A stretch of 64,000 nt of DNA from Panagrolaimus kolymaensis (lineage: Eukaryota; Nematoda; Chromadorea; Rhabditida; Panagrolaimidae), in contig JAJQJQ010000019.1 in the NCBI GenBank assembly GCA_028622995.1, positions 2,542,001-2,606,000 of the forward strand. Direction: 5' to 3'. A program made the translations under genes and the position numbers. Below the pieces are notes generated by a model. The model searched no databases, was not told the origin of the DNA, and worked only from the letters and a program-made list of their open reading frames with translations. This document shows, piece by piece, positions 1-14,042 of the stretch. The number at the start of each line of letters is the position of its first letter. The first letter of the stretch is position 1.

Positions 1-3000
1 TTCATCAAAGCTTGCTTGATGCAACAGTAAAAATATAATTTTTGGTTGAAGGTCATAAATGGTATGCGATTCAAAATCCCCTAGGGAATAATTATGAAAT
101 AATTAATAAAAAATATTTGGCTTAAAATATTCATATGTCCAATTCAAGCCCTAATTCAAAACGAGTTTCACACTTATGTCTTTCATCAAAGCTTGCTTGA
201 TGCAACAGTAAAAATATAATTTTTGGTTGAAGGTCATAAATGGTATGCGATTCAAAATCCCCTAGGGAATAATTTTGATATAATTAATAAAAAATATTTG
301 TCTTAAAATATTCATATATCCAATTCAAGCCCTAATTCAAAACGAGTTTCACACTTATGTCTTTCATCAAAGCTTGCTTGATGCAACAGTAAAAATATAA
401 TTTTTGGTTGAAGGTCATAAATGGTATGCGATTCAAAATCCCCTAGGGAATAATTTTGATATAATTAATAAAAAATATTTGGCTTAAAATATTCATATGT
501 CCAATTCAAGCCCTAATTCAAAACGAGTTTCACACTTATGTCTTTCATCAAAGCTTGCTTGATGCAACAGTAAAAATATAATTTTTGGTTGAAGGTCATA
601 AATGGTATGCGATTCAAAATCCCCTAGGGAATAATTTTGATATAATTAATAAAAAATATTTGGCTTAAAATATTCATATGTCCAATTCAAGCCCTAATTC
701 AAAACGAGTTTCACACTTATGTCTTTCATCAAAGCTTGCTTGATGCAACAGTAAAAATATAATTTTTGGTTGAAGGTCATAAATGGTATGCGATTCAAAA
801 TCCCCTAGGGAATAATTTTGATATAATTAATAAAAAATATTTGGCTTAAAATATTCATATATCCAATTCAAGCCCTAATTCAAAACGAGTTTCACACTTA
901 TGTCTTTCATCAAAGCTTGCTTGATGCAACAGTAAAAATATAATTTTTGGTTGAAGGTCATAAATGGTATGCGATTCAAAATCCCCTAGGGAATAATTTT
1001 GATATAATTAATAAAAAATATTTGGCTTAAAATATTCATATATCCAATTCAAGCCCTAATTCAAAACGAGTTTCACACTTATGTCTTTCATCAAAGCTTG
1101 CTTGATGCAACAGTAAAAATATAATTTTTGGTTGAAGGTCATAAATGGTATGCGATTCAAAATCCCCTAGGGAATAATTTTGATATAATTAATAAAAAAT
1201 ATTTGTCTTAAAATATTCATATATCCAATTCAAGCCCTAATTCAAAACGAGTTTCACACTTATGTCTTTCATCAAAGCTTGCTTGATGCAACAGTAAAAA
1301 TATAATTTTTGGTTGAAGGTCATAAATGGTATGCGATTCAAAATCCCCTAGGGAATAATTTTGATATAATTAATAAAAAATATTTGGCTTAAAATATTCA
1401 TATATCCAATTCAAGCCCTAATTCAAAACGAGTTTCACACTTATGTCTTTCATCAAAGCTTGCTTGATGCAACAGTAAAAATATAATTTTTGGTTGAAGG
1501 TCATAAATGGTATGCGATTCAAAATCCCCTAGGGAATAATTATGAAATAATTAATAAAAAATATTTGGCTTAAAATATTCATATGTCCAATTCAAGCCCT
1601 AATTCAAAACGAGTTTCACACTTATGTCTTTCATCAAAGCTTGCTTGATGCAACAGTAAAAATATAATTTTTGGTTGAAGGTCATAAATGGTATGCGATT
1701 CAAAATCCCCTAGGGAATAATTTTGATATAATTAATAAAAAATATTTGGCTTAAAATATTCATATATCCAATTCAAGCCCTAATTCAAAACGAGTTTCAC
1801 ACTTATGTCTTTCATCAAAGCTTGCTTGATGCAACAGTAAAAATATAATTTTTGGTTGAAGGTCATAAATGGTATGCGATTCAAAATCCCCTAGGGAATA
1901 ATTATGAAATAATTAATAAAAAATATTTGGCTTAAAATATTCATATGTCCAATTCAAGCCCTAATTCAAAACGAGTTTCACACTTATGTCTTTCATCAAA
2001 GCTTGCTTGATGCAACAGTAAAAATATAATTTTTGGTTGAAGGTCATAAATGGTATGCGATTCAAAATCCCCTAGGGAATAATTTTGATATAATTAATAA
2101 AAAATATTTGTCTTAAAATATTCATATATCCAATTCAAGCCCTAATTCAAAACGAGTTTCACACTTATGTCTTTCATCAAAGCTTGCTTGATGCAACAGT
2201 AAAAATATAATTTTTGGTTGAAGGTCATAAATGGTATGCGATTCAAAATCCCCTAGGGAATAATTTTGATATAATTAATAAAAAATATTTGGCTTAAAAT
2301 ATTCATATGTCCAATTCAAGCCCTAATTCAAAACGAGTTTCACACTTATGTCTTTCATCAAAGCTTGCTTGATGCAACAGTAAAAATATAATTTTTGGTT
2401 GAAGGTCATAAATGGTATGCGATTCAAAATCCCCTAGGGAATAATATTGATATAATTAATAAAAAATATTTGTCTTAAAATATTCATATATCCAATTCAA
2501 GCCCTAATTCAACACGAGTTTCACACTTATGTCTTTCATCAAAGCTTGCTTGATGCAACAGTAAAAATATAATTTTTGGTTGAAGGTCATAAATGGTATG
2601 CGATTCAAAATCCCTTTGGGAATAATTTTGAAATAATTAATAAAAAGTATTTGGCTTAAAATATTCATATGTCCAATTCAAGCCCTAATTCAAAACGAGT
2701 TTCACACTTATGTCTTTCATCAAAGCTTGCTTGATGCAACAGTAAAAATATAATTTTTGGTTGAAGGTCATAAATGGTATGCGATTCAAAATCCCCTAGG
2801 GAATAATTTTGATATAATTAATAAAAAATATATGGCTTAAAATATTCATATATCCAATTCAAGCCCTAATTCAAAACGAGTTTCACACTTATGTCTTTCA
2901 TCAAAGCTTGCTTGATGCAACAGTAAAAATATAATTTTTGGTTGAAGGTCATAAATGGTATGCGATTCAAAATCCCCTAGGGAATAATTTTGAAATAATT

Positions 3001-3063
3001 AATAAAAAGTATTTGGCTTAAAATATTCATATATCCAATTCAAGCCCTAATTCAAAACGAGTT
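1..3063 (+). repeat. Satellite domain I: pure type A monomers with CCCTAGGG core
   Basis: Every unit here carries the A form of V1 (CACACTTATGTC...AAGCTTGCTTG), and most have the 8-bp palindrome CCCTAGGG in V2 followed by TTTGATATAATT. CCCTTTGGG first appears at about 2,612. The first B-type V1 begins at about 3,065. Minor variants mark single units: AATTATGAAATAATT at about 91, 1,539 and 1,901, and TTTGTCTTA at about 301, 1,206, 2,111 and 2,470. Units 1-3 match units 11-13 at these markers, giving a 10-unit, 1,810-bp spacing. Domain edges are gradual, so the coordinates are approximate. Confidence 0.85.
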
Positions 3064-6000
3064 TCATTAATGTTTTGACTCATGGCTTGTTGCTTGATGC
3101 AACAGTAAAAATATAATTTTAGGTTGAAGGTCATAAATGGTATGCGATTCAAAATCCCTTTGGGAATAATTTTGAAATAATTAATAAAAAATATTTAAAA
3201 CAAAATATTCATATGTCCAATTCAAGCCCTAATTCAAAACGAGTTTCATTAATGTTTTGACTCATGGCTTGTTGCTTGATGCAACAGTAAAAATATAATT
3301 TTAGGTTGAAGGTCATAAATGGTATGCGATTCAAAATCCCTTTGGGAATAATTTTGAAATAATTAATAAAAAATATTTGGCTTAAAATATTCATATGTCC
3401 AATTCAAGCCCTAATTCAAAACGAGTTTCACACTTATGTCTTTCATCAAAGCTTGCTTGATGCAACAGTAAAAATATAATTTTAGGTTGAAGGTCATAAA
3501 TGGTATGCGATTCAAAATCCCTTTGGGAATAATTTTGAAATAATTAATAAAAAATATTTAAAACAAAATATTCATATGTCCAATTCAAGCCCTAATTCAA
3601 AACGAGTTTCATTAATGTTTTGACTCATGGCTTGTTGCTTGATGCAACAGTAAAAATATAATTTTAGGTTGAAGGTCATAAATGGTATGCGATTCAAAAT
3701 CCCTTTGGGAATAATTTTGAAATAATTAATAAAAAGTATTTGGCTTAAAATATTCATATATCCAATTCAAGCCCTAATTCAAAACGAGTTTCATTAATGT
3801 TTTGACTCATGGCTTGTTGCTTGATGCAACAGTAAAAATATAATTTTAGGTTGAAGGTCATAAATGGTATGCGATTCAAAATCCCTTTGGGAATAATTTT
3901 GAAATAATTAATAAAAAATATTTAAAACAAAATATTCATATGTCCAATTCAAGCCCTAATTCAAAACGAGTTTCATTAATGTTTTGACTCATGGCTTGTT
4001 GTTTGATGCAACAGTAAAAATGTAATTTTAGGTTGAAGGTCATAAATGGTATGCGATTCAAAATCCCTTTGGGAATAATTTTGAAATAATTAATAAAAAA
4101 TATTTAAAACAAAATATTCATATGTCCAATTCAAGCCCTAATTCAAAACGAGTTTCATTAATGTTTTGACTCATGGCTTGTTGCTTGATGCAACAGTAAA
4201 AATATAATTTTTGGTTGAAGGTCATAAATGGTATGCGATTCAAAATCCCTTTGGGAATAATTTTGAAATAATTAATAAAAAATATTTAAAACAAAATATT
4301 CATATGTCCAATTCAAGCCCTAATTCAAAACGAGTTTCATTAATGTTTTGACTCATGGCTTGTTGCTTGATGCAACAGTAAAAATGTAATTTTAGGTTGA
4401 AGGTCATAAATGGTATGCGATTCAAAATCCCTTTGGGAATAATTTTGAAATAATTAATAAAAAATATTTAAAACAAAATATTCATATGTCCAATTCAAGC
4501 CCTAATTCAAAACGAGTTTCATTAATGTTTTGACTCATGGCTTGTTGCTTGATGCAACAGTAAAAATATAATTTTTGGTTGAAGGTCATAAATGGTATGC
4601 GATTCAAAATCCCTTTGGGAATAATTTTGAAATAATTAATAAAAAATATTTAAAACAAAATATTCATATGTCCAATTCAAGCCCTAATTCAAAACGAGTT
4701 TCATTAATGTTTTGACTCATGGCTTGTTGCTTGATGCAACAGTAAAAATATAATTTTTGGTTGAAGGTCATAAATGGTATGCGATTCAAAATCCCTTTGG
4801 GAATAATTTTGAAATAATTAATAAAAAATATTTAAAACAAAATATTCATATGTCCAATTCAAGCCCAAATTAAAACGAGTTTCATTAATGTTTTGACTCA
4901 TGGCTTGTTGCTTGATGCAACAGTAAAAATATAATTTTAGGTTGAAGGTCATAAATGGTATGCGATTCAAAATCCCTTTGGGAATAATTTTGAAATAATT
5001 AATAAAAAATATTTAAAACAAAATATTCATATGTCCAATTCAAGCCCAAATTAAAACGAGTTTCATTAATGTTTTGACTCATGGCTTGTTGCTTGATGCA
5101 ACAGTAAAAATATAATTTTAGGTTGAAGGTCATAAATGGTATGCGATTCAAAATCCCTTTGGGAATAATTTTGAAATAATTAATAAAAAGTATTTGGCTT
5201 AAAATATTCATATATCCAATTCAAGCCCTAATTCAAAACGAGTTTCATTAATGTTTTGACTCATGGCTTGTTGCTTGATGCAACAGTAAAAATATAATTT
5301 TAGGTTGAAGGTCATAAATGGTATGCGATTCAAAATCCCTTTGGGAATAATTTTGAAATAATTAATAAAAAATATTTAAAACAAAATATTCATATGTCCA
5401 ATTCAAGCCCTAATTCAAAACGAGTTTCATTAATGTTTTGACTCATGGCTTGTTGCTTGATGCAACAGTAAAAATATAATTTTAGGTTGAAGGTCATAAA
5501 TGGTATGCGATTCAAAATCCCTTTGGGAATAATTTTGAAATAATTAATAAAAAGTATTTGGCTTAAAATATTCATATATCCAATTCAAGCCCTAATTCAA
5601 AACGAGTTTCATTAATGTTTTGACTCATGGCTTGTTGCTTGATGCAACAGTAAAAATATAATTTTAGGTTGAAGGTCATAAATGGTATGCGATTCAAAAT
5701 CCCTTTGGGAATAATTTTGAAATAATTAATAAAAAATATTTAAAACAAAATATTCATATGTCCAATTCAAGCCCTAATTCAAAACGAGTTTCACACTTAT
5801 GTCTTTCATCAAAGCTTGCTTGATGCAACAGTAAAAATATAATTTTTGGTTGAAGGTCATAAATGGTATGCGATTCAAAATCCCTTTGGGAATAATTTTG
5901 AAATAATTAATAAAAAATATTTAAAACAAAATATTCATATGTCCAATTCAAGCCCTAATTCAAAACGAGTTTCACACTTATGTCTTTCATCAAAGCTTGC

Positions 6001-7003
6001 TTGATGCAACAGTAAAAATATAATTTTTGGTTGAAGGTCATAAATGGTATGCGATTCAAAATCCCTTTGGGAATAATTTTGAAATAATTAATAAAAAGTA
6101 TTTGGCTTAAAATATTCATATATCCAATTCAAGCCCTAATTCAAAACGAGTTTCATTAATGTTTTGACTCATGGCTTGTTGCTTGATGCAACAGTAAAAA
6201 TATAATTTTAGGTTGAAGGTCATAAATGGTATGCGATTCAAAATCCCTTTGGGAATAATTTTGAAATAATTAATAAAAAATATTTAAAACAAAATATTCA
6301 TATGTCCAATTCAAGCCCTAATTCAAAACGAGTTTCATTAATGTTTTGACTCATGGCTTGTTGCTTGATGCAACAGTAAAAATATAATTTTAGGTTGAAG
6401 GTCATAAATGGTATGCGATTCAAAATCCCTTTGGGAATAATTTTGAAATAATTAATAAAAAATATTTAAAACAAAATATTCATATGTCCAATTCAAGCCC
6501 TAATTCAAAACGAGTTTCATTAATGTTTTGACTCATGGCTTGTTGCTTGATGCAACAGTAAAAATATAATTTTTGGTTGAAGGTCATAAATGGTATGCGA
6601 TTCAAAATCCCTTTGGGAATAATTTTGAAATAATTAATAAAAAATATTTAAAACAAAATATTCATATGTCCAATTCAAGCCCTAATTCAAAACGAGTTTC
6701 ACACTTATGTCTTTCATCAAAGCTTGCTTGATGCAACAGTAAAAATATAATTTTTGGTTGAAGGTCATAAATGGTATGCGATTCAAAATCCCTTTGGGAA
6801 TAATTTTGAAATAATTAATAAAAAATATTTAAAACAAAATATTCATATGTCCAATTCAAGCCCTAATTCAAAACGAGTTTCACACTTATGTCTTTCATCA
6901 AAGCTTGCTTGATGCAACAGTAAAAATATAATTTTTGGTTGAAGGTCATAAATGGTATGCGATTCAAAATCCCTTTGGGAATAATTTTGAAATAATTAAT
7001 AAA

Positions 7004-9908
7004 AAGTATTTGGCTTAAAATATTCATATATCCAATTCAAGCCCTAATTCAAAACGAGTTTCATTAATGTTTTGACTCATGGCTTGTTGCTTGATGCAAC
7101 AGTAAAAATATAATTTTAGGTTGAAGGTCATAAATGGTATGCGATTCAAAATCCCTTTGGGAATAATTTTGAAATAATTAATAAAAAATATTTAAAACAA
7201 AATATTCATATGTCCAATTCAAGCCCTAATTCAAAACGAGTTTCATTAATGTTTTGACTCATGGCTTGTTGCTTGATGCAACAGTAAAAATATAATTTTA
7301 GGTTGAAGGTCATAAATGGTATGCGATTCAAAATCCCTTTGGGAATAATTTTGAAATAATTAATAAAAAATATTTAAAACAAAATATTCATATGTCCAAT
7401 TCAAGCCCTAATTCAAAACGAGTTTCACACTTATGTCTTTCATCAAAGCTTGCTTGATGCAACAGTAAAAATATAATTTTTGGTTGAAGGTCATAAATGG
7501 TATGCGATTCAAAATCCCTTTGGGAATAATTTTGAAATAATTAATAAAAAATATTTAAAACAAAATATTCATATGTCCAATTCAAGCCCTAATTCAAAAC
7601 GAGTTTCACACTTATGTCTTTCATCAAAGCTTGCTTGATGCAACAGTAAAAATATAATTTTTGGTTGAAGGTCATAAATGGTATGCGATTCAAAATCCCT
7701 TTGGGAATAATTTTGAAATAATTAATAAAAAGTATTTGGCTTAAAATATTCATATATCCAATTCAAGCCCTAATTCAAAACGAGTTTCATTAATGTTTTG
7801 ACTCATGGCTTGTTGCTTGATGCAACAGTAAAAATATAATTTTAGGTTGAAGGTCATAAATGGTATGCGATTCAAAATCCCTTTGGGAATAATTTTGAAA
7901 TAATTAATAAAAAATATTTAAAACAAAATATTCATATGTCCAATTCAAGCCCTAATTCAAAACGAGTTTCATTAATGTTTTGACTCATGGCTTGTTGCTT
8001 GATGCAACAGTAAAAATATAATTTTAGGTTGAAGGTCATAAATGGTATGCGATTCAAAATCCCTTTGGGAATAATTTTGAAATAATTAATAAAAAATATT
8101 TAAAACAAAATATTCATATGTCCAATTCAAGCCCTAATTCAAAACGAGTTTCACACTTATGTCTTTCATCAAAGCTTGCTTGATGCAACAGTAAAAATAT
8201 AATTTTTGGTTGAAGGTCATAAATGGTATGCGATTCAAAATCCCTTTGGGAATAATTTTGAAATAATTAATAAAAAATATTTAAAACAAAATATTCATAT
8301 GTCCAATTCAAGCCCTAATTCAAAACGAGTTTCAGACTTATGTCTTTCATCAAAGCTTGCTTGATGCAACAGTAAAAATATAATTTTTGGTTGAAGGTCA
8401 TAAATGGTATGCGATTCAAAATCCCTTTGGGAATAATTTTGAAATAATTAATAAAAAGTATTTGGCTTAAAATATTCATATATCCAATTCAAGCCCTAAT
8501 TCAAAACGAGTTTCATTAATGTTTTGACTCATGGCTTGTTGCTTGATGCAACAGTAAAAATATAATTTTAGGTTGAAGGTCATAAATGGTATGCGATTCA
8601 AAATCCCTTTGGGAATAATTTTGAAATAATTAATAAAAAGTATTTGGCTTAAAATATTCATATATCCAATTCAAGCCCTAATTCAAAACGAGTTTCATTA
8701 ATGTTTTGACTCATGGCTTGTTGCTTGATGCAACAGTAAAAATATAATTTTAGGTTGAAGGTCATAAATGGTATGCGATTCAAAATCCCTTTGGGAATAA
8801 TTTTGAAATAATTAATAAAAAATATTTAAAACAAAATATTCATATGTCCAATTCAAGCCCTAATTCAAAACGAGTTTCACACTTATGTCTTTCATCAAAG
8901 CTTGCTTGATGCAACAGTAAAAATATAATTTTTGGTTGAAGGTCATAAATGGTATGCGATTCAAAATCCCTTTGGGAATAATTTTGAAATAATTAATAAA
9001 AAATATTTAAAACAAAATATTCATATGTCCAATTCAAGCCCTAATTCAAAACGAGTTTCACACTTATGTCTTTCATCAAAGCTTGCTTGATGCAACAGTA
9101 AAAATATAATTTTAGGTTGAAGGTCATAAATGGTATGCGATTCAAAATCCCTTTGGGAATAATTTTGAAATAATTAATAAAAAGTATTTGGCTTAAAATA
9201 TTCATATATCCAATTCAAGCCCTAATTCAAAACGAGTTTCATTAATGTTTTGACTCATGGCTTGTTGCTTGATGCAACAGTAAAAATATAATTTTAGGTT
9301 GAAGGTCATAAATGGTATGCGATTCAAAATCCCTTTGGGAATAATTTTGAAATAATTAATAAAAAATATTTAAAACAAAATATTCATATGTCCAATTCAA
9401 GCCCTAATTCAAAACGAGTTTCATTAATGTTTTGACTCATGGCTTGTTGCTTGATGCAACAGTAAAAATATAATTTTAGGTTGAAGGTCATAAATGGTAT
9501 GCGATTCAAAATCCCTTTGGGAATAATTTTGAAATAATTAATAAAAAATATTTAAAACAAAATATTCATATGTCCAATTCAAGCCCTAATTCAAAACGAG
9601 TTTCATTAATGTTTTGACTCATGGCTTGTTGCTTGATGCAACAGTAAAAATATAATTTTTGGTTGAAGGTCATAAATGGTATGCGATTCAAAATCCCTTT
9701 GGGAATAATTTTGAAATAATTAATAAAAAATATTTAAAACAAAATATTCATATGTCCAATTCAAGCCCTAATTCAAAACGAGTTTCATTAATGTTTTGAC
9801 TCATGGCTTGTTGCTTGATGCAACAGTAAAAATATAATTTTAGGTTGAAGGTCATAAATGGTATGCGATTCAAAATCCCTTTGGGAATAATTTTGAAATA
9901 ATTAATAA
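7004..9908 (+). repeat. Higher-order repeat, 726-bp tetramer (A-A-B-B)
   Basis: The marker AAGTATTTGG recurs at 7,004, 7,730, 8,456 and 9,182, exactly 726 bp apart, which equals two 181-bp A units plus two 182-bp B units. The V1 order across the stretch follows the A-A-B-B pattern. An extra copy of the marker at 8,638 shows a one-unit substitution. The outer limits are approximate. Confidence 0.8.
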
Positions 9909-11560
9909 AAAATATTTGGCTTAAAATATTCATATGTCCAATTCAAGCCCTAATTCAAAACGAGTTTCACACTTATGTCTTTCATCAAAGCTTGCTTGAT
10001 GCAACAGTAAAAATATAATTTTAGGTTGAAGGTCATAAATGGTATGCGATTCAAAATCCCTTTGGGAATAATTTTGAAATAATTAATAAAAAATATTTAA
10101 AACAAAATATTCATATGTCCAATTCAAGCCCTAATTCAAAACGAGTTTCACACTTATGTCTTTCATCAAAGCTTGCTTGATGCAACAGTAAAAATATAAT
10201 TTTTGGTTGAAGGTCATAAATGGTATGCGATTCAAAATCCCTTTGGGAATAATTTTGAAATAATTAATAAAAAATATTTAAAACAAAATATTCATATGTC
10301 CAATTCAAGCCCTAATTCAAAACGAGTTTCACACTTATGTCTTTCATCAAAGCTTGCTTGATGCAACAGTAAAAATATAATTTTTGGTTGAAGGTCATAA
10401 ATGGTATGCGATTCAAAATCCCTTTGGGAATAATTTTGAAATAATTAATAAAAAGTATTTGGCTTAAAATATTCATATGTCCAATTCAAGCCCTAATTCA
10501 AAACGAGTTTCACACTTATGTCTTTCATCAAAGCTTGCTTGATGCAACAGTAAAAATATAATTTTTGGTTGAAGGTCATAAATGGTATGCGATTCAAAAT
10601 CCCTTTGGGAATAATTTTGAAATAATTAATAAAAAGTATTTGGCTTAAAATATTCATATATCCAATTCAAGCCCTAATTCAAAACGAGTTTCATTAATGT
10701 TTTGACTCATGGCTTGTTGCTTGATGCAACAGTAAAAATATAATTTTAGGTTGAAGGTCATAAATGGTATGCGATTCAAAATCCCTTTGGGAATAATTTT
10801 GAAATAATTAATAAAAAATATTTGGCTTAAAATATTCATATGTCCAATTCAAGCCCTAATTCAAAACGAGTTTCACACTTATGTCTTTCATCAAAGCTTG
10901 CTTGATGCAACAGTAAAAATATAATTTTAGGTTGAAGGTCATAAATGGTATGCGATTCAAAATCCCTTTGGGAATAATTTTGAAATAATTAATAAAAAAT
11001 ATTTAAAACAAAATATTCATATGTCCAATTCAAGCCCTAATTCAAAACGAGTTTCACACTTATGTCTTTCATCAAAGCTTGCTTGATGCAACAGTAAAAA
11101 TATAATTTTTGGTTGAAGGTCATAAATGGTATGCGATTCAAAATCCCTTTGGGAATAATTTTGAAATAATTAATAAAAAATATTTAAAACAAAATATTCA
11201 TATGTCCAATTCAAGCCCTAATTCAAAACGAGTTTCACACTTATGTCTTTCATCAAAGCTTGCTTGATGCAACAGTAAAAATATAATTTTTGGTTGAAGG
11301 TCATAAATGGTATGCGATTCAAAATCCCTTTGGGAATAATTTTGAAATAATTAATAAAAAGTATTTGGCTTAAAATATTCATATGTCCAATTCAAGCCCT
11401 AATTCAAAACGAGTTTCACACTTATGTCTTTCATCAAAGCTTGCTTGATGCAACAGTAAAAATATAATTTTTGGTTGAAGGTCATAAATGGTATGCGATT
11501 CAAAATCCCTTTGGGAATAATTTTGAAATAATTAATAAAAAGTATTTGGCTTAAAATATT
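9748..11560 (+). repeat. Higher-order repeat, 906-bp pentamer (B-A-A-A-A), two copies
   Basis: The type B unit at 9,748 and its four following A units match, in the order of V1 and V2 forms, the units that start at 10,654. The offset is 906 bp, which is 182 plus four times 181. The second copy is followed by one additional A unit before the next B unit at about 11,785. Confidence 0.7.
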
Positions 11561-14042
11561 CATATGTCCAATTCAAGCCCTAATTCAAAACGAGTTTCAC
11601 ACTTATGTCTTTCATCAAAGCTTGCTTGATGCAACAGTAAAAATATAATTTTTGGTTGAAGGTCATAAATGGTATGCGATTCAAAATCCCTTTGGGAATA
11701 ATTTTGAAATAATTAATAAAAAGTATTTGGCTTAAAATATTCATATATCCAATTCAAGCCCTAATTCAAAACGAGTTTCATTAATGTTTTGACTCATGGC
11801 TTGTTGCTTGATGCAACAGTAAAAATATAATTTTTGGTTGAAGGTCATAAATGGTATGCGATTCAAAATCCCTTTGGGAATAATTTTGAAATAATTAATA
11901 AAAAATATTTAAAACAAAATATTCATATGTCCAATTCAAGCCCTAATTCAAAACGAGTTTCACACTTATGTCTTTCATCAAAGCTTGCTTGATGCAACAG
12001 TAAAAATATAATTTTTGGTTGAAGGTCATAAATGGTATGCGATTCAAAATCCCTTTGGGAATAATTTTGAAATAATTAATAAAAAGTATTTGGCTTAAAA
12101 TATTCATATGTCCAATTCAAGCCCTAATTCAAAACGAGTTTCACACTTATGTCTTTCATCAAAGCTTGCTTGATGCAACAGTAAAAATATAATTTTAGGT
12201 TGAAGGTCATAAATGGTATGCGATTCAAAATCCCTTTGGGAATAATTTTGAAATAATTAATAAAAAATATTTAAAACAAAATATTCATATGTCCAATTCA
12301 AGCCCTAATTCAAAACGAGTTTCACACTTATGTCTTTCATCAAAGCTTGCTTGATGCAACAGTAAAAATATAAATTTTGGTTGAAGGTCATAAATGGTAT
12401 GCGATTCAAAATCCCTTTGGGAATAATTTTGAAATAATTAATAAAAAATATTTAAAACAAAATATTCATATGTCCAATTCAAGCCCTAATTCAAAACGAG
12501 TTTCACACTTATGTCTTTCATCAAAGCTTGCTTGATGCAACAGTAAAAATATAATTTTAGGTTGAAGGTCATAAATGGTATGCGATTCAAAATCCCTTTG
12601 GGAATAATTTTGAAATAATTAATAAAAAATATTTAAAACAAAATATTCATATGTCCAATTCAAGCCCTAATTCAAAACGAGTTTCACACTTATGTCTTTC
12701 ATCAAAGCTTGCTTGATGCAACAGTAAAAATATAATTTTTGGTTGAAGGTCATAAATGGTATGCGATTCAAAATCCCTTTGGGAATAATTTTGAAATAAT
12801 TAATAAAAAATATTTAAAACAAAATATTCATATGTCCAATTCAAGCCCTAATTCAAAACGAGTTTCACACTTATGTCTTTCATCAAAGCTTGCTTGATGC
12901 AACAGTAAAAATATAATTTTAGGTTGAAGGTCATAAATGGTATGCGATTCAAAATCCCTTTGGGAATAATTTTGAAATAATTAATAAAAAATATTTAAAA
13001 CAAAATATTCATATGTCCAATTCAAGCCCTAATTCAAAACGAGTTTCACACTTATGTCTTTCATCAAAGCTTGCTTGATGCAACAGTAAAAATATAATTT
13101 TAGGTTGAAGGTCATAAATGGTATGCGATTCAAAATCCCTTTGGGAATAATTTTGAAATAATTAATAAAAAATATTTAAAACAAAATATTCATATGTCCA
13201 ATTCAAGCCCTAATTCAAAACGAGTTTCACACTTATGTCTTTCATCAAAGCTTGCTTGATGCAACAGTAAAAATATAATTTTTGGTTGAAGGTCATAAAT
13301 GGTATGCGATTCAAAATCCCTTTGGGAATAATTTTGAAATAATTAATAAAAAGTATTTGGCTTAAAATATTCATATGTCCAATTCAAGCCCTAATTCAAA
13401 ACGAGTTTCACACTTATGTCTTTCATCAAAGCTTGCTTGATGCAACAGTAAAAATATAATTTTAGGTTGAAGGTCATAAATGGTATGCGATTCAAAATCC
13501 CTTTGGGAATAATTTTGAAATAATTAATAAAAAATATTTAAAACAAAATATTCATATGTCCAATTCAAGCCCTAATTCAAAACGAGTTTCATTAATGTTT
13601 TGACTCATGGCTTGTTGCTTGATGCAACAGTAAAAATATAATTTTAGGTTGAAGGTCATAAATGGTATGCGATTCAAAATCCCTTTGGGAATAATTTTGA
13701 AATAATTAATAAAAAATATTTGGCTTAAAATATTCATATGTCCAATTCAAGCCCTAATTCAAAACGAGTTTCACACTTATGTCTTTCATCAAAGCTTGCT
13801 TGATGCAACAGTAAAAATATAATTTTTGGTTGAAGGTCATAAATGGTATGCGATTCAAAATCCCTTTGGGAATAATTTTGAAATAATTAATAAAAAATAT
13901 TTAAAACAAAATATTCATATGTCCAATTCAAGCCCTAATTCAAAACGAGTTTCACACTTATGTCTTTCATCAAAGCTTGCTTGATGCAACAGTAAAAATA
14001 TAATTTTTGGTTGAAGGTCATAAATGGTATGCGATTCAAAAT

